Shown here piece after piece: positions 11,005-24,000 of a stretch of 64,000 bases of DNA. Under the pieces are notes generated by a model that searched no databases, was not told the origin of the DNA, and saw nothing but the letters and a program-made list of their open reading frames with translations. A program made the translations under genes and the position numbers. This stretch comes from Loripinus fragilis. Its lineage: Eukaryota > Mollusca > Bivalvia > Lucinida > Lucinidae. Position 1 is the stretch's first letter, and each line of letters starts with the position of its first letter. Location of the stretch: positions 406,407 to 470,406 of the forward strand of contig CAXHUL010000547.1 in the NCBI GenBank assembly GCA_964019695.1, written 5' to 3'.

Positions 11005-14000
11005 TGTCCTTCCTTATTTTTAAGATTTGTCTTGCTGAGGAAGAGAGCTGCGGTCGGCTTTTATTGTGTTCTTGCTATTGAGTGGGTGTCTGTGTTAGGG
11101 TGTTTCTTCCTCGGGATGTGATGGCTGGTTGATCTGTGGTTTATAATTGTGGCATTTCACTGACCATACTAACATGTTTTCTTGGTACTAGACTTCAATA
11201 TGGTCATTACCGTAGTTACTCTAAATATTGGCCCACCACAGCTTCTCTGCAAGTTTATCATGAAATCTTTTGTACCCCCCCCCCACCCCCATTTCACAAT
11301 CGGATGAGTTGTGATAAGTTATATAAGCCCTGATCAGACTGCTCCTATCCAAATGTCCGACCTTGGTTGAAACTACTTGCTCATGCCTAACAGGTGGAAT
11401 ATTTAGGGTAAATACAGCATAAGCAGTGTGATCTCAATTTGTGTTTTTGTCCATAAACAGTTTGGATTCTGATCAAACTGCTGTTGCCCTTGGAGTCTCT
11501 TTTTAACTGATTGAGACTAAAAAAGTAACTCTGCACCACTTGTCAGACAGTGTTTCAAGGAGTAATTATTTATTTTTTATTTATGATTAGGTTATGGAGC
11601 CTATGGGAAGACAACTGAACAAGTCCACCAGTTATAAGTGACAACACCATGCCAGACTACACAGTGGTTCTTCCATTTTGAGCAGTCACCGTCATATAAC
11701 AAGAAAGCGTTGATTCCAAAACCTTCGGTAAGATTCTTTGTATTGAATACCAAGTTCTAGGTGAATAAGCCACCTCCTTTGAGTCTACACAAGCATCATT
11801 GGAGTCTGCATAATGAGTGGATATGCCCTGGAAGGACAAAATGCCCCACCTTGAATTGTGTCTGACACTGCTGATTATGAAAAGGATAAAAAAGGACTTT
11901 CCTGTCATATTTATACTCATTTTTACATGCTGTCAGAATTGGGGGAATTCTAAACAATAACAGACACCATAGAATAAGTGACCCTGTCACATTTTATGAA
12001 AAAGAGCTGCATATGCATATGTTGTCCAGGTGGTGTTGTGTATTCCTGTCGACAATTTGTTGACGGCTCACAGACGCATGCTGTGTTTGACTGCTTCACA
12101 TTCTTCAGCATCACACACACATTTAATGGCCGGCCTCCTATTGTCTTTGGTATTGTTATGTAAATAATCAAGATTAAAATTCAGCAGTTTTGATTGTCAA
12201 TTTCCTCTTTAAAATTTGAATTTAAAACTTGAAAATTATTAAATTTAATAAAATTTGCTGAAATTTAAGTTTAAAATTGCCATACACATACTGGGCTGAT
12301 ATTTTTTCATTACTTTTGGATTATGTTGAGAGGAGGGACTTCAGAGATTCTGGCATTCTTTAATTCATTCTAAAATTTCAAGAAATAAGAAAGATATTGC
12401 AAAAATATTGAAGTCTCGGCCTGGAAAATTGCCCCCGTTTAAGGCTGTTTTTTCCGAAATATGATATGTGTGTTTGATTGGCTGTCACATCTTGAATTCT
12501 CATTCTGTTGTTCTCATATTGCTTTCACAAGTTCAGTGAATGTAAAGTTGTTGGTATATAGATTTATTTCTCAATATAAAGTAAAATTAGGGTCTGTTCT
12601 GAGCAGCAAATTTCTATTTTCGGGGTTTTGAGATGTTTGGGTCCCTATTGACATGATATTTTGCCTAGAGATATGAAATAAGCTCAAATACAAGCTTTTG
12701 AAGAAAAAATGAGCCATATTTTTTTAAATATTTGGTTAAAACTGAGATTTCTAGGCTTTTGTAAGGTGTCGGCAACTGGTACATGTCAGAATAAGGTGCA
12801 AAAATGTATTCCTAATTCATCTAGACTGTAGACTCAAGTCAAAATGGAGCTGTTTGTTTAAAATATCAAGCTCCCTCTGAGACAGGCAGGTCCCACCTCG
12901 ACACTGGCCAGCTACTTTGTGGCCTCGGACAGCTCAAAAATGCCTATCAGGACATTGAACAAGTCCCAACTTTATAACCCTTGTCAAATGTTGAATCAAT
13001 ATCATTTTGTGTGTGTGTGTGCCGAGTGTGTGTTATGGGGGGGGGGGCGAGGGACAGCTAATTTACAAGGTAGTTAATAGGGTCTGATAGGAATCAGACC
13101 ACAATTATGTCCCTTGATCGGTTGTACACAATAAGGACGTTGTTTCGCGCAAATAGTTCCCCTGTCAGTGGGCTGTAAATCTACCAACTCATGTGAGCAT
13201 CCTTGTTATTGGGTATGTCTGAACTGCCCAATGAATAAGCTTAATTTCAGAAAATGTTGCTTCTGTCCCGGTAACTGGTCATTCTAGGAAAATTGAGGCC
13301 TCTGCACACCTGAGTAAAATGCTGTTGAAACAGCCAACACGACTGCTGTGCACCATAGGGTTTGCCTAAACTCCTGTGGTTCCAAAACGAGCCGGACTTG
13401 CCCTATCTAGTCAGTGATTAGAATGACTCCCAGGCCATGTTTGAGTGGGGAAAAGCTTCAGAAGAAAGCCAGCTTCATCATGTATAATAGGAGGTGTTGT
13501 AATGAATGATTAAATTATATAGTAAAATTAATTGTAGTCTCGCGCCTGTCGTGAGCAGCAAATTTCTATTTTCGGGGTTTTGAGATGTTTGGGTCCCTAT
13601 TGACATGATATTTTGCCTAGAGATATGAAATAAGCTCAAATACAAGCTTTTGAAGAAAAAATGAGCCATATTTTTTTAAATATTTGGTTAAAACTGAGAT
13701 TTCTAGGCTTTTGTAAGGTGTCGGCAACTGGTACATGTCAGAATAAGGTGCAAAAATGTATTCCTAATTCATCTAGACTGTAGACTCAAGTCAAAATGGA
13801 GCTGTTTGTTTAAAATATCAAGCTCCCTCTGAGACAGGCAGGTCCCACCTCGACACTGGCCAGCTACTTTGTGGCCTCTGACAGCTCAAAAATGCCTATC
13901 AGGACATTGAACAAGTCCCAACTTTATAACCCTTGTCAAATGTTGAATCAATATCATTTTGTGTGTGTGTGTGCCGAGTGTGTGTTATGGGGGGGGGGGG

Positions 14001-14986
14001 GGCGAGGGACAGCTAATTTACAAGGTAGTTAATAGGGTCTGATAGGAATCAGACCACAATTATGTCCCTTGATCGGTTGTACACAATAAGGACGTTGTTT
14101 CGCGCAAATAGTTCCCCTGTCAGTGGGCTGTAAATCTACCAATTCATGTGAGCATCCTTGTTATTGGGTATGTCTGAACTGCCCAATGAATAAGCTTAAT
14201 TTCAGAAAATGTTGCTTCTGTCCCGGTAACTGGTCATTCTAGGAAAATTGAGGCCTCTGCACACCTGAGTAAAATGCTGTTGAAACAGCCAACACGACTG
14301 CTGTGCACCATAGGGTTTGCCTAAACTCCTGTGGTTCCAAAACGAGCCGGACTTGCCCTATCTAGTCAGTGATTAGAATGACTCCCAGGCCATGTTAGAG
14401 TGGGGAAAAGCTTCAGAAGAAAGCCAGCTTCATCATGTATAATAGGAGGTGTTGTAATGAATGATTAAATTATATAGTAAAATTAATTGTAGTCTCGCGC
14501 CTGTCGTGAGCAGCAAATTTCTATTTTCGGGGTTTTGAGATGTTTGGGTCCCTATTGACATGATATTTTGCCTAGAGATATGAAATAAGCTCAAATACAA
14601 GCTTTTGAAGAAAAAATGAGCCATATTTTTTAAATATTTGGTTAAAACTGAGATTTCTAGGCTTTTGTAAGGTGTCGGCAACTGGTACATGTCAGAATAA
14701 GGTGCAAAAATGTATTCCTAATTCATCTAGACTGTAGACTCAAGTCAAAATGGAGCTGTTTGTTTAAAATATCAAGCTCCCTCTGAGACAGGCAGGTCCC
14801 ACCTCGACACTGGCCAGCTACTTTGTGGCCTCGGACAGCTCAAAAATGCCTATCAGGACAGTGAACAAGTCCCAACTTTATAACCCTTGTCAAATGTTGA
14901 ATCAATATCATTTTGTGTGTGTGTGTGCCGAGTGTGTGTGTTGGGGGGGGGGGCGAGGGACAGCTAATTTACAAGGTAGTTAATAG
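11005..14986. repeat. Array block: C-B-A-B-A-B
   Basis: C 11005-12596, B 12597-13080, A 13081-13549, B 13550-14035, A 14036-14504, B 14505-14986. The B copies at 12597 and 13550 share a private change before the G-run (gtgtgttatgggg instead of gtgtgttgggg). They are therefore direct descendants of one duplication of a B-A segment of about 0.95 kb. Confidence 0.88.
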
Positions 14987-17900
14987 TGTCCTTCCTTATT
15001 TTTAAGATTTGTCTTGCTGAGGAAGAGAGCTGCGGTCGGCTTTTATTGTGTTCTTGCTATTGAGTGGGTGTCTGTGTTAGGGTGTCTCTTCCTCGGGATG
15101 TGATGGCTGGTTGATCTGTGGTTTATAATTGTGGCATTTCACTGACCATACTAACATGTTTTCTTGGTACTAGACTTCAATATGGTCATTACCGTAGTTA
15201 CTCTAAATATTGGCCCACCACAGCTTCTCTGCAAGTTTATCATGAAATCTTTTGTACCCCCCCCCCACCCCCATTTCACAATCGGATGAGTTGTGATAAG
15301 TTATATAAGCCCTGATCAGACTGCTCCTATCCAAATGTCCGACCTTGGTTGAAACTACTTGCTCATGCCTAACAGGTGGAATATTTAGGGTAAATACAGC
15401 ATAAGCAGTGTGATCTCAATTTGTGTTTTTGTCCATAAACAGTTTGGATTCTGATCAAACTGCTGTTGCCCTTGGAGTCTCTTTTTAACTGATTGAGACT
15501 AAAAAAGTAACTCTGCACCACTTGTCAGACAGTGTTTCAAGGAGTAATTATTTATTTTTTATTTATGATTAGGTTATGGAGCCTATGGGAAGACAACTGA
15601 ACAAGTCCACCAGTTATAAGTGACAACACCATGCCAGACTACACAGTGGTTCTTCCATTTTGAGCAGTCACCGTCATATAACAAGAAAGCGTTGATTCCA
15701 AAACCTTCGGTAAGATTCTTTGTATTGAATACCAAGTTCTAGGTGAATAAGCCACCTCCTTTGAGTCTACACAAGCATCATTGGAGTCTGCATAATGAGT
15801 GGATATGCCCTGGAAGGACAAAATGCCCCACCTTGAATTGTGTCTGACACTGCTGATTATGAAAAGGATAAAAAAGGACTTTCCTGTCATATTTATACTC
15901 ATTTTTACATGCTGTCAGAATTGGGGGAATTCTAAACAATAACAGACACCATAGAATAAGTGACCCTGTCACATTTTATGAAAAAGAGCTGCATATGCAT
16001 ATGTTGTCCAGGTGGTGTTGTGTATTCCTGTCGACAATTTGTTGACGGCTCACAGACGCATGCTGTGTTTGACTGCTTCACATTCTTCAGCATCACACAC
16101 ACATTTAATGGCCGGCCTCCTATTGTCTTTGGTATTGTTATGTAAATAATCAAGATTAAAATTCAGCAGTTTTGATTGTCAATTTCCTCTTTAAAATTTG
16201 AATTTAAAACTTGAAAATTATTAAATTTAATAAAATTTGCTGAAATTTAAGTTTAAAATTGCCATACACATACTGGGCTGATATTTTTTCATTACTTTTG
16301 GATTATGTTGAGAGGAGGGACTTCAGAGATTCTGGCATTCTTTAATTCATTCTAAAATTTCAAGAAATAAGAAAGATATTGCAAAAATATTGAAGTCTCG
16401 GCCTGGAAAATTGCCCCCGTTTAAGGCTGTTTTTTCCGAAATATGATATGTGTGTTTGATTGGCTGTCACATCTTGAATTCTCATTCTGTTGTTCTCATA
16501 TTGCTTTCACAAGTTCAGTGAATGTATAGTTGTTGGTATATAGATTTATTTCTCAATATAAAGTAAAATTAGGGTCTGTTCTGAGCAGCAAATTTCTATT
16601 TTCGGGGTTTTGAGATGTTTGGGTCCCTATTGACATGATATTTTGCCTAGAGATATGAAATAAGCTCAAATACAAGCTTTTGAAGAAAAAATGAGCCATA
16701 TTTTTTTAAATATTTGGTTAAAACTGAGATTTCTAGGCTTTTGTAAGGTGTCGGCAACTGGTACATGTCAGAATAAGGTGCAAAAATGTATTCCTAATTC
16801 ATCTAGACTGTAGACTCAAGTCAAAATGGAGCTGTTTGTTTAAAATATCAAGCTCCCTCTGAGACAGGCAGGTCCCACCTCGACACTGGCCAGCTACTTT
16901 GTGGCCTCGGACAGCTCAAAAATGCCTATCAGGACATTGAACAAGTCCCAACTTTATAACCCTTGTCAAATGTTGAATCAATATCATTTTGTGTGTGTGT
17001 GTGCCGAGTGTGTGTGTTGGGGGGGGGGGGGGCGAGGGACAGCTAATTTACAAGGTAGTTAATAGGGTCTGATAGGAATCAGACCACAATTATGTCCCTT
17101 GATCGGTTGTACACAATAAGGACGTTGTTTCGCGCAAATAGTTCCCCTGTCAGTGGGCTGTAAATCTACCAATTCATGTGAGCATCCTTGTTATTGGGTA
17201 TGTCTGAACTGCCCAATGAATAAGCTTAATTTCAGAAAATGTTGCTTCTGTCCCGGTAACTGGTCATTCTAGGAAAATTGAGGCCTCTGCACACCTGAGT
17301 AAAATGCTGTTGAAACAGCCAACACGACTGCTGTGCACCATAGGGTTTGCCTAAACTCCTGTGGTTCCAAAACGAGCCGGACTTGCCCTATCTAGTCAGT
17401 GATTAGAATGACTCCCAGGCCATGTTTGAGTGGGGAAAAGCTTCAGAAGAAAGCCAGCTTCATCATGTATAATAGGAGGTGTTGTAATGAATGATTAAAT
17501 TATATAGTAAAATTAATTGTAGTCTCGCGCCTGTCGTGAGCAGCAAATTTCTATTTTCGGGGTTTTGAGATGTTTGGGTCCCTATTGACATGATATTTTG
17601 CCTAGAGATATGAAATAAGCTCAAATACAAGCTTTTGAAGAAAAAATGAGCCATATTTTTTAAATATTTGGTTAAAACTGAGATTTCTAGGCTTTTGTAA
17701 GGTGTCGGCAACTGGTACATGTCAGAATAAGGTGCAAAAATGTATTCCTAATTCATCTAGACTGTAGACTCAAGTCAAAATGGAGCTGTTTGTTTAAAAT
17801 ATCAAGCTCCCTCTGAGACAGGCAGGTCCCACCTCGACACTGGCCAGCTACTTTGTGGCCTCGGACAGCTCAAAAATGCCTATCAGGACAGTGAACAAGT

Positions 17901-20900
17901 CCCAACTTTATAACCCTTGTCAAATGTTGAATCAATATCATTTTGTGTGTGTGTGTGCCGAGTGTGTGTGTTGGGGGGGGGGGGGGGCGAGGGACAGCTA
18001 ATTTACAAGGTAGTTAATAGTGTCCTTCCTTATTTTTAAGATTTGTCTTGCTGAGGAAGAGAGCTGCGGTCGGCTTTTATTGTGTTCTTGCTATTGAGTG
18101 GGTGTCTGTGTTAGGGTGTCTCTTCCTCGGGATGTGATGGCTGGTTGATCTGTGGTTTATAATTGTGGCATTTCACTGACCATACTAACATGTTTTCTTG
18201 GTACTAGACTTCAATATGGTCATTACCGTAGTTACTCTAAATATTGGCCCACCACAGCTTCTCTGCAAGTTTATCATGAAATCTTTTGTACCCCCCCCCC
18301 CACCCCCATTTCACAATCGGATGAGTTGTGATAAGTTATATAAGCCCTGATCAGACTGCTCCTATCCAAATGTCCGACCTTGGTTGAAACTACTTGCTCA
18401 TGCCTAACAGGTGGAATATTTAGGGTAAATACAGCATAAGCAGTGTGATCTCAATTTGTGTTTTTGTCCATAAACAGTTTGGATTCTGATCAAACTGCTG
18501 TTGCCCTTGGAGTCTCTTTTTAACTGATTGAGACTAAAAAAGTAACTCTGCACCACTTGTCAGACAGTGTTTCAAGGAGTAATTATTTATTTTTTATTTA
18601 TGATTAGGTTATGGAGCCTATGGGAAGACAACTGAACAAGTCCACCAGTTATAAGTGACAACACCATGCCAGACTACACAGTGGTTCTTCCATTTTGAGC
18701 AGTCACCGTCATATAACAAGAAAGCGTTGATTCCAAAACCTTCGGTAAGATTCTTTGTATTGAATACCAAGTTCTAGGTGAATAAGCCACCTCCTTTGAG
18801 TCTACACAAGCATCATTGGAGTCTGCATAATGAGTGGATATGCCCTGGAAGGACAAAATGCCCCACCTTGAATTGTGTCTGACACTGCTGATTATGAAAA
18901 GGATAAAAAAGGACTTTCCTGTCATATTTATACTCATTTTTACATGCTGTCAGAATTGGGGGAATTCTAAACAATAACAGACACCATAGAATAAGTGACC
19001 CTGTCACATTTTATGAAAAAGAGCTGCATATGCATATGTTGTCCAGGTGGTGTTGTGTATTCCTGTCGACAATTTGTTGACGGCTCACAGACGCATGCTG
19101 TGTTTGACTGCTTCACATTCTTCAGCATCACACACACATTTAATGGCCGGCCTCCTATTGTCTTTGGTATTGTTATGTAAATAATCAAGATTAAAATTCA
19201 GCAGTTTTGATTGTCAATTTCCTCTTTAAAATTTGAATTTAAAACTTGAAAATTATTAAATTTAATAAAATTTGCTGAAATTTAAGTTTAAAATTGCCAT
19301 ACACATACTGGGCTGATATTTTTTCATTACTTTTGGATTATGTTGAGAGGAGGGACTTCAGAGATTCTGGCATTCTTTAATTCATTCTAAAATTTCAAGA
19401 AATAAGAAAGATATTGCAAAAATATTGAAGTCTCGGCCTGGAAAATTGCCCCCGTTTAAGGCTGTTTTTTCCGAAATATGATATGTGTGTTTGATTGGCT
19501 GTCACATCTTGAATTCTCATTCTGTTGTTCTCATATTGCTTTCACAAGTTCAGTGAATGTATAGTTGTTGGTATATAGATTTATTTCTCAATATAAAGTA
19601 AAATTAGGGTCTGTTCTGAGCAGCAAATTTCTATTTTCGGGGTTTTGAGATGTTTGGGTCCCTATTGACATGATATTTTGCCTAGAGATATGAAATAAGC
19701 TCAAATACAAGCTTTTGAAGAAAAAATGAGCCATATTTTTTTAAATATTTGGTTAAAACTGAGATTTCTAGGCTTTTGTAAGGTGTCGGCAACTGGTACA
19801 TGTCAGAATAAGGTGCAAAAATGTATTCCTAATTCATCTAGACTGTAGACTCAAGTCAAAATGGAGCTGTTTGTTTAAAATATCAAGCTCCCTCTGAGAC
19901 AGGCAGGTCCCACCTCGACACTGGCCAGCTACTTTGTGGCCTCGGACAGCTCAAAAATGCCTATCAGGACATTGAACAAGTCCCAACTTTATAACCCTTG
20001 TCAAATGATGATTCAATATCATTTTGTGTGTGTGTGTGCCGAGTGTGTGTGTTGGGGGGGGGGGCGAGGGACAGCTAATTTACAAGGTAGGGAATAGGGT
20101 CTGATAGGAATCAGACCACAATTATGTCCCTTGATCGGTTGTACACAATAAGGACGTTGTTTTGCGCAAATAGTTCCCCTGTCAGTGGGCTGTAAATCTA
20201 CCAATTCATGTGAGCATCCTTGTTATTGGGTATGTCTGAACTGCCCAATGAATAAGCTTAATTTCAGAAAATGTTGCTTCTGTCCCGGTAACTGGTCATT
20301 CTAGGAAAATTGAGGCCTCTGCACACCTGAGTAAAATGCTGTTGAAACAGCCAACACGACTGCTGTGCACCATAGGGTTTGCCTAAACTCCTGTGGTTCC
20401 AAAACGAGCCGGACTTGCCCTATCTAGTCAGTGATTAGAATGACTCCCAGGCCATGTTTGAGTGGGGAAAAGCTTCAGAAGAAAGCCAGCTTCATCATGT
20501 ATAATAGGAGGTGTTGTAATGAATGATTAAATTATATAGTAAAATTAATTGTAGTCTCGCGCCTGTCGTGAGCAGCAAATTTCTATTTTCGGGGTTTTGA
20601 GATGTTTGGGTCCCTATTGACATGATATTTTGCCTAGAGATATGAAATAAGCTCAAATACAAGCTTTTGAAGAAAAAATGAGCCATATTTTTTAAATATT
20701 TGGTTAAAACTGAGATTTCTAGGCTTTTGTAAGGTGTCGGCAACTGGTACATGTCAGAATAAGGTGCAAAAATGTATTCCTAATTCATCTAGACTGTAGA
20801 CTCAAGTCAAAATGGAGCTGTTTGTTTAAAATATCAAGCTCCCTCTGAGACAGGCAGGTCCCACCTCGACACTGGCCAGCTACTTTGTGGCCTCGGACAG

Positions 20901-21047
20901 CTCAAAAATGCCTATCAGGACAGTGAACAAGTCCCAACTTTATAACCCTTGTCAAATGTTGAATCAATATCATTTTGTGTGTGTGTGTGCCGAGTGTGTG
21001 TGTTGGGGGGGGGGCGAGGGACAGCTAATTTACAAGGTAGTTAATAG
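14987..21047. repeat. Array block: two C-B-A-B units
   Basis: First unit: C 14987-16578, B 16579-17065, A 17066-17534, B 17535-18020 (3034 bp). Second unit: C 18021-19613, B 19614-20097, A 20098-20566, B 20567-21047 (3027 bp). The B at 19614 has tagggaatag and gatgattcaat, variants shared only with the B at 22623. Confidence 0.88.
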
Positions 21048-24000
21048 TGTCCTTCCTTATTTTTAAGATTTGTCTTGCTGAGGAAGAGAGCTGCGGTCGG
21101 CTTTTATTGTGTTCTTGCTATTGAGTGGGTGTCTGTGTTAGGGTGTCTCTTCCTCGGGATGTGATGGCTGGTTGATCTGTGGTTTATAATTGTGGCATTT
21201 CACTGACCATACTAACATGTTTTCTTGGTACTAGACTTCAATATGGTCATTACCGTAGTTACTCTAAATATTGGCCCACCACAGCTTCTCTGCAAGTTTA
21301 TCATGAAATCTTTTGTACCCCCCCCCCCCCACCCCCATTTCACAATCGGATGAGTTGTGATAAGTTATATAAGCCCTGATCAGACTGCTCCTATCCAAAT
21401 GTCCGACCTTGCCTAACAGGTGGAATATTTAGGGTAAATACAGCATAAGCAGTGTGATCTCAATTTGTGTTTTTGTCCATAAACAGTTTGGATTCTGATC
21501 AAACTGCTGTTGCCCTTGGAGTCTCTTTTTAACTGATTGAGACTAAAAAAGTAACTCTGCACCACTTGTCAGACAGTGTTTCAAGGAGTAATTATTTATT
21601 TTTTATTTATGATTAGGTTATGGAGCCTATGGGAAGACAACTGAACAAGTCCACCAGTTATAAGTGACAACACCATGCCAGACTACACAGTGGTTCTTCC
21701 ATTTTGAGCAGTCACCGTCATATAACAAGAAAGCGTTGATTCCAAAACCTTCGGTAAAATTCTTTGTATTGAATACCAAGTTCTAGGTGAATAAGCCACC
21801 TCCTTTGAGTCTACACAAGCATCATTGGAGTCTGCATAATGAGTGGATATGCCCTGGAAGGACAAAATGCCCCACCTTGAATTGTGTCTGACACTGCTGA
21901 TTATGAAAAGGATAAAAAAGGACTTTCCTGTCATATTTATACTCATTTTTACATGCTGTCAGAATTGGGGGAATTCTAAACAATAACAGACACCATAGAA
22001 TAAGTGACCCTGTCACATTTTATGAAAAAGAGCTGCATATGCATATGTTGTCCAGGTGGTGTTGTGTATTCCTGTCGACAATTTGTTGACGGCTCACAGA
22101 CGCATGCTGTGTTTGACTGCTTCACATTCTTCAGCATCACACACACATTTAATGGCCGGCCTCCTATTGTCTTTGGTATTGTTATGTAAATAATCAAGAT
22201 TAAAATTCAGCAGTTTTGATTGTCAATTTCCTCTTTAAAATTTGAATTTAAAACTTGAAAATTATTAAATTTAATAAAATTTGCTGAAATTTAAGTTTAA
22301 AATTGCCATACACATACTGGGCTGATATTTTTTCATTACTTTTGGATTATGTTGAGAGGAGGGACTTCAGAGATTCTGGCATTCTTTAATTCATTCTAAA
22401 ATTTCAAGAAATAAGAAAGATATTGCAAAAATATTGAAGTCTCGGCCTGGAAAATTGCCCCCGTTTAAGGCTGTTTTTTCCGAAATATGATATGTGTGTT
22501 TGATTGGCTGTCACATCTTGAATTCTCATTCTGTTGTTCTCATATTGCTTTCACAAGTTCAGTGAATGTATAGTTGTTGGTATATAGATTTATTTCTCAA
22601 TATAAAGTAAAATTAGGGTCTGTTCTGAGCAGCAAATTTCTATTTTCGGGGTTTTGAGATGTTTGGGTCCCTATTGACATGATATTTTGCCTAGAGATAT
22701 GAAATAAGCTCAAATACAAGCTTTTGAAGAAAAAATGAGCCATATTTTTTTAAATATTTGGTTAAAACTGAGATTTCTAGGCTTTTGTAAGGTGTCGGCA
22801 ACTGGTACATGTCAGAATAAGGTGCAAAAATGTATTCCTAATTCATCTAGACTGTAGACTCAAGTCAAAATGGAGCTGTTTGTTTAAAATATCAAGCTCC
22901 CTCTGAGACAGGCAGGTCCCACCTCGACACTGGCCAGCTACTTTGTGGCCTCGGACAGCTCAAAAATGCCTATCAGGACATTGAACAAGTCCCAACTTTA
23001 TAACCCTTGTCAAATGATGATTCAATATCATTTTGTGTGTGTGTGTGCCGAGTGTGTGTGTTGGGGGGGGGGGCGAGGGACAGCTAATTTACAAGGTAGG
23101 GAATAGGGTCTGATAGGAATCAGACCACAATTATGTCCCTTGATCGGTTGTACACAATAAGGACGTTGTTTTGCGCAAATAGTTCCCCTGTCAGTGGGCT
23201 GTAAATCTACCAATTCATGTGAGCATCCTTGTTATTGGGTATGTCTGAACTGCCCAATGAATAAGCTTAATTTCAGAAAATGTTGCTTCTGTCCCGGTAA
23301 CTGGTCATTCTAGGAAAATTGAGGCCTCTGCACACCTGAGTAAAATGCTGTTGAAACAGCCAACACGACTGCTGTGCACCATAGGGTTTGCCTAAACTCC
23401 TGTGGTTCCAAAACGAGCCGGACTTGCCCTATCTAGTCAGTGATTAGAATGACTCCCAGGCCATGTTTGAGTGGGGAAAAGCTTCAGAAGAAAGCCAGCT
23501 TCATCATGTATAATAGGAGGTGTTGTAATGAATGATTAAATTATATAGTAAAATTAATTGTAGTCTCGCGCCTGTCGTGAGCAGCAAATTTCTATTTTCG
23601 GGGTTTTGAGATGTTTGGGTCCCTATTGACATGATATTTTGCCTAGAGATATGAAATAAGCTCAAATACAAGCTTTTGAAGAAAAAATGAGCCATATTTT
23701 TTAAATATTTGGTTAAAACTGAGATTTCTAGGCTTTTGTAAGGTGTCGGCAACTGGTACATGTCAGAATAAGGTGCAAAAATGTATTCCTAATTCATCTA
23801 GACTGTAGACTCAAGTCAAAATGGAGCTGTTTGTTTAAAATATCAAGCTCCCTCTGAGACAGGCAGGTCCCACCTCGACACTGGCCAGCTACTTTGTGGC
23901 CTCGGACAGCTCAAAAATGCCTATCAGGACAGTGAACAAGTCCCAACTTTATAACCCTTGTCAAATGTTGAATCAATATCATTTTGTGTGTGTGTGTGCC

